A DNA stretch of 6,243 nt from Rhodospirillales bacterium (GTDB lineage: Bacteria; Pseudomonadota; Alphaproteobacteria; ATCC43930; CGMCC-115725), in assembly GCA_015654725.1 (NCBI GenBank), contig JAATGI010000001.1:1-6243 (forward strand), in the 5' to 3' direction. Both the position numbers and the translations under genes were made by a program. Positions 1-4,659 of this stretch are shown here, piece by piece; within the stretch, counting starts at the first letter, position 1, and each line of letters begins with the position of its first letter. The notes beneath the pieces were generated by a model. It searched no databases and was not told the DNA's origin. It saw nothing but the letters and a program-made list of their open reading frames with translations.

Positions 1-1008
1 GGATTGGACGACGACACCGTCTATCCCAACGGCATTTCCACCTCGCTGCCACGCGAGGTTCAGGCCGAGTTCTTGCGCCATATTCCGGGCCTCGAACATG
101 CCGTGATGAAGCGGCCGGGCTATGCCATCGAATATGACTATATCGATCCGCGCGAGCTGCGCCCGAGTTTGGAGACGCGGCGGGTGCCGGGCCTATTCCT
201 GGCCGGCCAGATCAACGGCACCACCGGCTATGAAGAGGCGGCGGCGCAAGGCCTCGTGGCCGGCCTCAATGCGGCAAAAAAGGCTGGGGATGGCGACGCC
301 TTCATCCTCGACCGCGCCAGTTCCTATATCGGCGTGCTGATCGACGATCTGGTGACGCGCGGCACCAACGAGCCTTATCGCATGTTCACCTCGCGCGCCG
401 AATATCGCCTGGTGCTGCGCGCCGACAACGCCGATCAGCGGCTGACGCCGTTGGGCCTCGCGCTTGGCTGCGTCGGGCCGGCGCGCGCGGCGGCGTTCGC
501 GGCCAAAATCACGGACTTGGAGCAGGGGCGGGCGCTGGCGCGGCGGCTGACCCCCAGCCCCAGCGCGCTCAAAGGGAAGGGCCTCGCCGTCAACGAGGAT
601 GGCGTCGCGCGCTCGGCGGCGGATTTGCTGGCGCATCCCGAACTCGATTTGGCGCGGCTTGGCGCGATCTGGCCGGAATTGCGCGCGATCCCGCCCGCCA
701 TCGCCGAGCAGATCGAGATCGATGCCCGCTATTCCGGCTATTTGGAGCGCCAAGAGGCGGAAATCCGCGCCTTCCGCAAGGACGAGGCCCTGACCCTGCC
801 GCGTGCGCTCGATTACCGCGCCATCGGCGGGCTGTCGCAGGAAATCCGCCTGAAATTGTCGGCGGCGCAGCCCGAAACCTTGGGCGCCGCGGCGCGAATC
901 TCCGGCGTGACCCCGGCGGCGCTCGTGGCGCTTTTGCGCTATGTCAAGCGGCGCCCCTTCGAGACGGCTGCTTCGCGGCCACCTCAGGATGAGGACGCGG
1001 CGGCGTGA
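1..1008 (+). CDS. mnmG: tRNA uridine-5-carboxymethylaminomethyl(34) synthesis enzyme MnmG (GidA), C-terminal part
   Basis: MnmG is the FAD-binding partner of the GTPase MnmE. Together they install the (carboxymethyl)aminomethyl group at C5 of the wobble uridine U34 of certain tRNAs, in the cytoplasm. The frame is open from base 1, so the gene starts upstream; about 335 residues of a protein usually near 620 are present, and the N-terminal FAD motif is outside the window. Conserved stretches are clear: LDDDTVYPNGIS at the left edge, the family signature PGYAIEYD near 40-47, AGQINGTTGYEEAAAQG near 67-83, then the C-terminal region with TSRAEYRLVLRADNADQRLTPLG (about 129-151) and YSGYLERQ. The C-terminal helical domain (DYRAIGGLSQEIRLKL, ISGVTPAALVALLRYVKRR) ends near residue 320. 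A proline- and acid-containing tail of about 15 residues follows and coincides with a palindromic repeat. The stop overlaps the rsmG start by 4 bases (GTGA). Identification is very secure. Confidence 0.97.
   Translation, partial: GLDDDTVYPNGISTSLPREVQAEFLRHIPGLEHAVMKRPGYAIEYDYIDPRELRPSLETRRVPGLFLAGQINGTTGYEEAAAQGLVAGLNAAKKAGDGDAFILDRASSYIGVLIDDLVTRGTNEPYRMFTSRAEYRLVLRADNADQRLTPLGLALGCVGPARAAAFAAKITDLEQGRALARRLTPSPSALKGKGLAVNEDGVARSAADLLAHPELDLARLGAIWPELRAIPPAIAEQIEIDARYSGYLERQEAEIRAFRKDEALTLPRALDYRAIGGLSQEIRLKLSAAQPETLGAAARISGVTPAALVALLRYVKRRPFETAASRPPQDEDAAA
955..997. repeat. Partial palindromic repeat forming the 3' end of mnmG
   Basis: This stretch holds CCCTTCGAGACGGC, then a hairpin (966-971 pairs with 975-980, including one G-T pair, loop TTC), then CCTCAGGATGAGG at 982-994. 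From memory, this order of elements (CTTCGAGACG, GC hairpin, CTCAGGATGAGG) matches a short palindromic repeat found in very many copies in Hyphomicrobiales genomes such as Bradyrhizobium and Rhodopseudomonas. The left outer arm (CCTCAT type) is missing here, so the copy would be truncated. It lies in frame and encodes the final MnmG residues after YVKRRP (FETAASRPPQDED). Only one copy is in the window, so calling it a repeat depends on recall. Confidence 0.5.
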
Positions 1009-1625
1009 AACTGACGGCGGACGGCTTCGCCCGGCTGACCCATGTTTCACGTGAAACAATGGCCCGCCTCGAAGCCTATGTTGGGCTGCTTATCGCCTGG
1101 AACGCACGGATCAATCTGGTTGGCCGCAACACCATTGGCGAGGTGTGGCTGCGTCACATCCATGACTCATCTCAACTTTTTTCAACATTGCCGCCCCGGT
1201 CGCGGCGGCTCATCGATCTCGGGAGCGGCGCCGGCCTGCCCGGTCTGATCCTCGCCATTATCGGGGTTCCGGACGTGCATCTCGTTGAGACCGATCGAAA
1301 AAAGGCGATTTTCCTCGCTGAGGCGATGCGCGTTACGGCGACCCGGGCGACACTCCATGTTCAGCGCGTCGAGACCATGAAAGCCGAACCCTTCGATGTC
1401 GTCACCGCCCGCGCGCTGGCGCCGCTGCCGGAATTGCTTTCGCTCGCCGAGCCGTTCATCGGACCCGATACGGTCTGCCTGTTCCATAAGGGCCAAGGCG
1501 CCGAAGCGGAATTGACCGAAGCGGCCAAAGGCTGGAACATGGCCGCCGAGCGGCTGCCGAGCGTCACCGACAACAGCGGCACCATCCTGAAGCTGGAGCG
1601 TGTTTCCCGTGTCGAACACGCCTGA
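1005..1625 (+). CDS. rsmG: 16S rRNA (guanine(527)-N(7))-methyltransferase RsmG (GidB)
   Basis: RsmG is a cytoplasmic SAM-dependent enzyme that methylates N7 of G527 (E. coli numbering) in 16S rRNA. In other bacteria its loss gives low-level streptomycin resistance. The product is 206 residues, normal for the family. Visible motifs are AWNARINLVGRNT (31-43), the RHIHDS box (50-55), the SAM-binding loop LIDLGSGAGLPG (69-80), VETDRKKAIFLAEA after the next strand, and VTARALAPLPELL followed by FHKG. The GTG start at 1005 overlaps the mnmG stop by 4 bases and fits translational coupling. No strong Shine-Dalgarno sequence stands out upstream, but the start gives the expected N-terminal length. Codons 13-18 (HVSRET) contain a perfect parS site. 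The 3' end overlaps parA by 17 bases. Identification is very secure. Confidence 0.96.
   Translation: MKLTADGFARLTHVSRETMARLEAYVGLLIAWNARINLVGRNTIGEVWLRHIHDSSQLFSTLPPRSRRLIDLGSGAGLPGLILAIIGVPDVHLVETDRKKAIFLAEAMRVTATRATLHVQRVETMKAEPFDVVTARALAPLPELLSLAEPFIGPDTVCLFHKGQGAEAELTEAAKGWNMAAERLPSVTDNSGTILKLERVSRVEHA
1043..1058. promoter_or_regulatory. parS: parS centromere site (perfect 16-bp palindrome)
   Basis: The sequence is TGTTTCACGTGAAACA, a perfect inverted repeat identical to the consensus bacterial chromosomal parS site. ParB binds it through its helix-turn-helix, closes as a CTP-dependent clamp and slides onto the neighbouring DNA. The site sits within rsmG, where it encodes the last base of His13 through Thr18, and lies about 0.55 kb upstream of parA and 1.4 kb upstream of parB. 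Each strand also has an ATG at the palindrome edge reading MFHVK, which creates misleading short reading frames on both strands. The match is exact; binding is inferred from the family. Confidence 0.95.
1595..1598 (+). promoter_or_regulatory. Ribosome binding site deciding the parA start
   Basis: GGAG here is 1 base from the GTG at 1600 but 10 bases from the in-frame GTG at 1609. The second spacing is usable and the first is not, which favours the downstream start. The site is inside the rsmG coding sequence. Confidence 0.5.
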
Positions 1626-2460
1626 CGTCATTTATCTGCCGCCGTTAGGCGCCGAGACGCACCCCGCGCTGCTCGCCACCCGCAGCATTTGCATCGCCAA
1701 TCAGAAGGGCGGGGTCGGCAAGACCACCACCGCCGTCAATCTCGCCACGGCCTTGGCGGCGGCGGAAAAGCGCGTGCTGCTGGTCGATCTCGACCCGCAG
1801 GGCAACGCCTCGACCGGGCTTGGCATTGGGCGTTCAGACCGCGTCCATTCGAGCTACCGCCTCTTGGAAGGCGCCAGCACCCTGGCCGAGGCGGTGCATG
1901 CGACCGAGGTGCCGAACCTGTTCGTTGTGCCGTCTTCCTCCGATCTGAGCGGCGCGGAGATCGAGCTGGTGGCGCTGGAGCGTCGCGAATTCCGTTTGCG
2001 CGACGCGCTGGCGCCGGCCCAGGGCAAATACGATTTCGTGCTGATCGATTGCCCGCCCTCGCTCGGGCTGTTGACCCTGAACGCGATGGTGGCGGCGGAC
2101 GCGCTTCTGGTCCCGGTGCAATGCGAATTCTACGCGCTCGAAGGCCTGACCCAGCTCATCCGCACGGTCGAGCGGGTGACGCGCCAGCTCAATCCCGGCC
2201 TGGAAATTCAAGGGGTTGTACTGACCATGGTCGATCGCCGCAACAATCTCTCGGTGCTGGTCGAGCGCGACGTCCGCGCCCATTTCGGCGACAAGGTCTA
2301 TGACGCCGCGATCCCGCGCAATGTCCGCTTAAGCGAGGCGCCGTCGCACGGCAAGCCGGTGCTGCTCTATGATTTTCACTGCGCCGGCGCCCAGGCCTAT
2401 GTCCAGCTCGCGCGCGAATTGCTGGAGCGCGAAAAGCGCCGCAAGGACGCGCGGCCATGA
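1609..2460 (+). CDS. parA: Chromosome partitioning ATPase ParA (Soj family)
   Basis: ParA is a Walker-type ATPase that binds DNA non-specifically as an ATP dimer. ParB-parS complexes stimulate its hydrolysis, which drives origin segregation. Numbered from GTG 1609 the product has 283 residues. It has the deviant Walker A box KGGVGKTT (33-40, with the signature first lysine), the Walker A' strand VLLVDLDPQGNAS (56-68), Walker B YDFVLIDCPPSLG (141-153) and the C-terminal RNVRLSEAPSHGKPVLLYD (from 237). An in-frame GTG at 1600 would add three residues but lies only 1 base after GGAG, so 1609 is preferred. About 23 residues precede the first core strand, a little longer than minimal Soj proteins. 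It overlaps rsmG by 17 bases and parB by 4 (ATGA), so coupled expression in one operon is expected. No MinD-like amphipathic C-terminal helix is evident. Confidence 0.95.
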   Translation: MSNTPDVIYLPPLGAETHPALLATRSICIANQKGGVGKTTTAVNLATALAAAEKRVLLVDLDPQGNASTGLGIGRSDRVHSSYRLLEGASTLAEAVHATEVPNLFVVPSSSDLSGAEIELVALERREFRLRDALAPAQGKYDFVLIDCPPSLGLLTLNAMVAADALLVPVQCEFYALEGLTQLIRTVERVTRQLNPGLEIQGVVLTMVDRRNNLSVLVERDVRAHFGDKVYDAAIPRNVRLSEAPSHGKPVLLYDFHCAGAQAYVQLARELLEREKRRKDARP

Positions 2461-3356
2461 GCGACGCGAAAAGGCCGCCGCGACAGGGTGCTGCGGCCCG
2501 GGGATTGGGCAGAGGCCTCTCGGCACTGTTGGGCGAGGACAGCGATGCCGCCGCCGCGGGCATGTTGCACGGCGCCAGGAACCTGCCGATCGAACTCCTG
2601 CATCGCGGCCGGTTTCAGCCGCGGCGCGATTTCGATGCCGAGCAAATGCGGGCCTTGGCCGATTCGATCCGGGCGCAAGGCATCCTGCAGCCCTTATTGG
2701 CACGGCCTCATCCCGAGCGGCCGGGCGATTACGAAATCCTCGCCGGCGAGCGGCGCTGGCGCGCGGCGCAATTGGCGCAACTCACCGAATTGCCGGTGCT
2801 GGTGCGCGACATTTCCGACCGCGAGGCGAGCGAAATCGCCCTCGTCGAGAATGTCCAGCGCCAGGACCTGAACCCGATCGAGGAGGCGCGCGGCTATCAC
2901 CGCCTGATTCGCGAATTCGCCCATACCCAGGACGACATCGCGCGCGCCACCGGCAAGAGCCGTCCCTATATCGCCAACCTGTTGCGGCTGTTGAATCTGC
3001 CGGACGATGTCGTGGCGCTGGTCGAGGCGGGCCGCTTGAGCGCCGGTCATGCCCGGGCATTGATTGGACACGAACGCGCGGCCGAACTGGCTCAGGCGGC
3101 GCTGCGCCAAGGCTTGACGGTTCGCCAGGTCGAGGCGCTCGCCCGGCGGCGCCCGGCGGTGAAAAGCCGCGCGCGGCACGGCGCGAAACCGTCCGATCCC
3201 AATCTGCGCGCGCTCGAACGTGAACTCGAAGGGTTGACCGGCCTCAAGGCCGAGATCGAGGACAGCAACGGCGCCGGCACTCTGACCTTGCGCTATTCGA
3301 GCCTCGATCAGCTCGACGCGTTTCTCGCCTTGCTGCGCAAGGCCGGCCGAGCTTAA
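2457..3356 (+). CDS. parB: Chromosome partitioning protein ParB (parS-binding CTPase clamp)
   Basis: ParB binds parS, spreads along flanking DNA as a CTP-gated clamp and activates ParA. The 299-residue length is typical. Domains in order: the N-terminal ParA-activating peptide RGLGRGLSALLGE (15-27); the CTP-binding region with IRAQGILQPLL (71-81), GERRWRA (97-103) and ENVQRQDLNPIEEA (131-144); a helix-turn-helix near TQDDIARATGKSRPYIANLLRL (157-178) that recognises parS, followed by SAGHARALIG; a basic linker rich in R and K (about 223-243); and the C-terminal dimerisation domain from about 245 (LRALERELEGLTGLKAEIED through LALLRKAGRA). The ATG overlaps the parA stop in ATGA. All motifs expected for CTP binding are present. 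The gene is followed by a GC-rich hairpin and a convergent small ORF, rather than by holA, which follows parB in many alphaproteobacteria. Confidence 0.96.
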   Translation: MSDAKRPPRQGAAARGLGRGLSALLGEDSDAAAAGMLHGARNLPIELLHRGRFQPRRDFDAEQMRALADSIRAQGILQPLLARPHPERPGDYEILAGERRWRAAQLAQLTELPVLVRDISDREASEIALVENVQRQDLNPIEEARGYHRLIREFAHTQDDIARATGKSRPYIANLLRLLNLPDDVVALVEAGRLSAGHARALIGHERAAELAQAALRQGLTVRQVEALARRRPAVKSRARHGAKPSDPNLRALERELEGLTGLKAEIEDSNGAGTLTLRYSSLDQLDAFLALLRKAGRA

Positions 3357-3359
3357 ACC

Positions 3360-3374
3360 CGGCGGTGGCCGCCG
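3360..3374. terminator. GC-rich hairpin after parB
   Basis: CGGCGG (3360-3365) and CCGCCG (3369-3374) form a perfect 6-bp GC stem with a 3-base loop. It starts 4 bases after the parB stop and ends 3 bases before the stop of the convergent small ORF. There is no T-run on the + side. On the - side only GGGTTT follows, so a classical intrinsic terminator is only weakly supported. Its position between two convergent stops is the main argument. Confidence 0.35.
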
Positions 3375-3377
3375 CGT

Positions 3378-3530
3378 TCAGGAGGTGCGGCGAATCAGCG
3401 GATTGAGCAGGCGCTGTAACGCCGCGATGAACAGCCCGCCGCCGGCGATAATCAGCATTAACTGCTGGGTTCCGCTCAACCGCTCGATGAAATCGATCAG
3501 CCCGCTGACGCCGTCGATAATCTCGACCAT
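3378..3530 (-). CDS. Small single-pass membrane protein, 50 residues, unknown function
   Basis: I do not recognise this protein. The ORF runs from ATG at 3530 down to TGA at 3380-3378 and gives 50 residues starting MVEIIDGVSG. Evidence that it is real: 42 of 50 codons end in G or C, as expected for coding DNA in this genome; GGGGGA lies 6 bases before the ATG; and the translation has sensible architecture. An N-terminal amphipathic, acidic helix (about 2-19, with E3, D6, D13, E16) is followed by a hydrophobic segment QLMLIIAGGGLFIAALQ (about 23-39) and a short basic end (R40, R47, R48). By the positive-inside rule the C-terminus would be cytoplasmic. It converges on parB across a 21-bp gap containing a hairpin. 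An AT-rich region with a candidate promoter lies upstream. It could be a small regulatory or stress membrane peptide; nothing specific supports a toxin assignment. Confidence 0.6.
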   Translation of the reverse strand: MVEIIDGVSGLIDFIERLSGTQQLMLIIAGGGLFIAALQRLLNPLIRRTS

Positions 3531-3644
3531 GGTTCATCCCCCGTGGTGCCGCGATCGCCGGTCTGGCAAAACGATCGCCGATGGATACAATTCGAGTTAA
3601 GTTTTTCCGTTTTCTTCACCTACACTGAATAAGTGTGTGTTTTT

Positions 3645-3672
3645 ATTATATCTTTATTTCGCCGTTCCGCAA
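3645..3672 (-). promoter_or_regulatory. Candidate sigma-70 promoter for the small membrane protein ORF
   Basis: On the - strand, TTGCGG (3672-3667) and a perfect TATAAT (3650-3645) are separated by 16 bases. The -35 box keeps only TTG of TTGACA, but TTG is its best conserved part in alphaproteobacteria. Transcription would start near 3638 and leave a leader of about 108 bases before the ATG at 3530. An AT-rich island can yield TATAAT by chance, so confidence is limited. Confidence 0.35.
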
Positions 3673-3674
3673 CA

Positions 3675-3696
3675 AATTAATCGTTATCGATTTATT
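3675..3696. repeat. Imperfect inverted repeat, possible operator
   Basis: AATTAATCG (3675-3683) and CGATTTATT (3688-3696) are inverted copies matching at 8 of 9 positions, around a 4-base centre TTAT. The repeat lies 3 bases beyond the -35 box of the candidate - strand promoter and 40 bases before the candidate + strand promoter. A divergent regulator could bind here. No known regulator box is recognised. Confidence 0.35.
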
Positions 3697-3735
3697 ACTA
3701 GGCGAGGCGTTCCCCGAGGGCGGCTGGCGCGCGAT

Positions 3736-3765
3736 TTGACAGCGCGGCGCAACCCCGCTCATTGT
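3736..3765 (+). promoter_or_regulatory. Candidate promoter for the monooxygenase-like gene
   Basis: TTGACA at 3736-3741 is a perfect -35 box. An 18-base spacer leads to CATTGT (3760-3765), which matches TATAAT at only 3 of 6 positions. Transcription would start near 3772, about 25 bases before the ATG at 3797. The perfect -35 and good position support it; the -10 is poor. Confidence 0.4.
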
Positions 3766-3796
3766 CGCGCGAACACGGGCGGCGGGAGGACGGGCG

Positions 3797-4093
3797 ATGA
3801 TTCTCGAACATGTGATTCTGAACGTGAAACCGGGGCAGGAGGCGGCCTTCGAGGTGGCGTTGCGCTCGGCGCTGCCCTTGATCGCGGCGACGCCGGGTTT
3901 CGCGGGCGTCGAACTCCGGCGCGGCGTCGAGACGCCGAATCGCTATCTCCTGCTGGTGAGCTGGGGCAAGGTCGAGGATCACACGGTCGGTTTCCGCCAA
4001 GGCCCGAATTACGCGGCCTGGCGCGAGCGGCTCCATCATTTCTACGACCCGCCGCCCGTCGTCGAACATTACCAGGACAAGCTCGCGCTCTGA
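3797..4093 (+). CDS. Antibiotic biosynthesis monooxygenase (ABM)-domain family protein
   Basis: The 98-residue protein matches the small ferredoxin-like, dimeric alpha/beta-barrel fold of the ABM superfamily. Members include quinone-forming monooxygenases, haem-degrading enzymes and many proteins of unknown substrate. Visible features: strand MILEHVILNVKPG (1-13), a helix with EAAFEVALRSALPLIAATPGF (15-35), strand GVELRRGVETPNRYLLLVSWGKVEDHTVGFRQ (37-68) and the C-terminal helix YAAWRERLHHFYDPPPVVEHY (72-92). The segment DHTVGFRQ with WR and HHFYDP is typical of one uncharacterised bacterial subgroup. It has no signal peptide, so it is cytoplasmic. GGAGGA at 3785-3790 lies 6 bases before the ATG. 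It is followed after 25 bases by the SRPBCC gene, so the two are probably co-transcribed. The family is well supported; the substrate is unknown and an enzymatic role is not proven. Confidence 0.85.
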   Translation: MILEHVILNVKPGQEAAFEVALRSALPLIAATPGFAGVELRRGVETPNRYLLLVSWGKVEDHTVGFRQGPNYAAWRERLHHFYDPPPVVEHYQDKLAL

Positions 4094-4118
4094 CGCCGGC
4101 AAATATCGAGGAGGAAAA

Positions 4119-4559
4119 ATGACCTTCGCTTTCACCGTCTCGGCGACCTTGCCCGCCACGCCGCGCGAGGTTTACGACGCCTGGCTCGACGGCAAGAAGC
4201 ATGGCGCCATGAATGGCGGCGGCCCCGCCACCGCCTCGAAACGCGTCGGCGGCGCCTTCACCGCTTGGGACAACTATATCGCCGGCAAGAATCTCGCGCT
4301 GACGCCGGGGAAGCGCATCCTGCAAAGCTGGCGCACCACCCAATTCACCGCGGCCGACAAGGATTCGGAAATCGAGGTGACGCTGGCACCGGTCAAAGGC
4401 GGCACCAAGATCACGCTCAAACATTCCGACGTGCCCGACGGCCATACCGGCTATAAATCGGGCTGGGTGACGCACTACTTCCAGCCGATGAAGAAATACT
4501 TTTCCGCCGCGAAAAAGCCGCCGGTCAAGAAAGCGGCGAAGAATAACAAACAACGTTGA
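4119..4559 (+). CDS. SRPBCC (Aha1-like, START-fold) domain protein
   Basis: The 146-residue protein has the pattern of the Aha1/SRPBCC helix-grip fold, which forms a hydrophobic ligand pocket. It begins with strand FTVSATLPATPREVYDAWLDGKKHGAMNGG (4-34), continues with VGGAFTAWDNYIAGKNLALTPGKRILQSWRTTQF (43-76) and SEIEVTLAPVKGGTKITLKHSDVP (83-106), and ends with the long helix HTGYKSGWVTHYFQPMKKYFSAA (109-131). The tail after 131 is lysine-rich (KKPPVKKAAKNNKQR) and probably disordered; it may bind nucleic acid or membrane, but that is inference. A strong AGGAGG at 4109-4114 lies 4 bases before the ATG. It is probably co-transcribed with the ABM-type gene upstream. Its stop codon is the first part of a palindrome. 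Ligand and role are unknown; homologues are usually annotated only as SRPBCC or ATPase-activator proteins. Confidence 0.85.
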   Translation: MTFAFTVSATLPATPREVYDAWLDGKKHGAMNGGGPATASKRVGGAFTAWDNYIAGKNLALTPGKRILQSWRTTQFTAADKDSEIEVTLAPVKGGTKITLKHSDVPDGHTGYKSGWVTHYFQPMKKYFSAAKKPPVKKAAKNNKQR

Positions 4560-4623
4560 ACCACCAAGACACAAAGGCGCCAAGAGCGAAAAGAACTTGG
4601 TGTCTTGGTGCCTTGATGGTTCA
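4557..4623. repeat. 67-bp imperfect palindrome of tandem octamers
   Basis: Arms 4557-4584 and 4596-4623 are inverted copies matching at 23 of 28 positions, around an 11-base loop (4585-4595). Each arm is itself a tandem series of 8-base units. The left arm reads CACCAAGA, CACAAAGG, CGCCAAGA and a diverged GCGAAAAG (4562-4593). The right arm reads CTTGGTGT, CTTGGTGC, CTTGATGG (4596-4619), which is the reverse complement of the same unit. The repeat overlaps the TGA of the SRPBCC gene and ends 36 bases before the SDR start. From memory, palindromes of ACCAAG-type units occur between genes in many unrelated bacterial genomes. As RNA it would fold into a long hairpin and could end transcription or protect the upstream mRNA. 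Confidence 0.8.
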
Positions 4624-4659
4624 TTCCCGCGTTAAGATTGCTTCGGCCCGGAGGAACCA

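Larger units (their letters stand above)
3597..3700. other. AT-rich intergenic island
   Basis: By direct count, bases 3601-3700 hold 31 G or C in 100, against clearly GC-rich flanks. I find no convincing gene here. The island contains a (GT)4 run at 3633-3640, a weak 5-bp stem (ACACT 3622-3626, AGTGT 3632-3636) followed by TTTTT, a perfect TATAAT on the - strand and an imperfect inverted repeat. The simplest reading is the control region between the divergent small ORF (start 3530) and the monooxygenase-like gene (start 3797). No consensus DnaA box was found. Confidence 0.6.

Noticed and set aside
1042..1248. Short frames beginning MFHVK on the + strand, and on the - strand from 1059, over mnmG/rsmG
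   Set aside because: Their ATG codons come from the parS palindrome. The frames overlap strongly supported mnmG and rsmG and show no family features.
3244..3537. A 97-codon - strand frame starting MNHGRDYRRR
   Set aside because: It runs antisense into parB and is a frame-shifted, arginine-rich reading of the small membrane protein ORF.
3385..3600. A 71-codon + strand frame after parB
   Set aside because: The opposite strand has a better ORF here (84% GC3, Shine-Dalgarno-like sequence, membrane segment). The + frame has no ribosome binding site of note and no plausible domain.
3684..3692. A possible DnaA box (TTATCGATT) in the AT-rich island
   Set aside because: It matches TTATCCACA at only 6 of 9 positions and there is no cluster of boxes, so an origin cannot be claimed.
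3822..3830. ACGTGAAAC, a parS half-site in the ABM-type gene
   Set aside because: Only 11 of 16 positions of parS match, and it is explained by codons for NVKP.
3637..4122. A 161-codon + strand frame starting in the AT-rich island
   Set aside because: It overlaps the well-supported ABM-type gene in another frame, and its translation is arginine-rich and low in complexity, typical of a shadow frame in GC-rich DNA.
4605..4641. A possible promoter between the octamer palindrome and the SDR gene
   Set aside because: TTGATG or TTGGTG could serve as a -35, but the spacing to TTAAGA or TAAGAT is 13-14 or 21-22 bases, outside the usual range.
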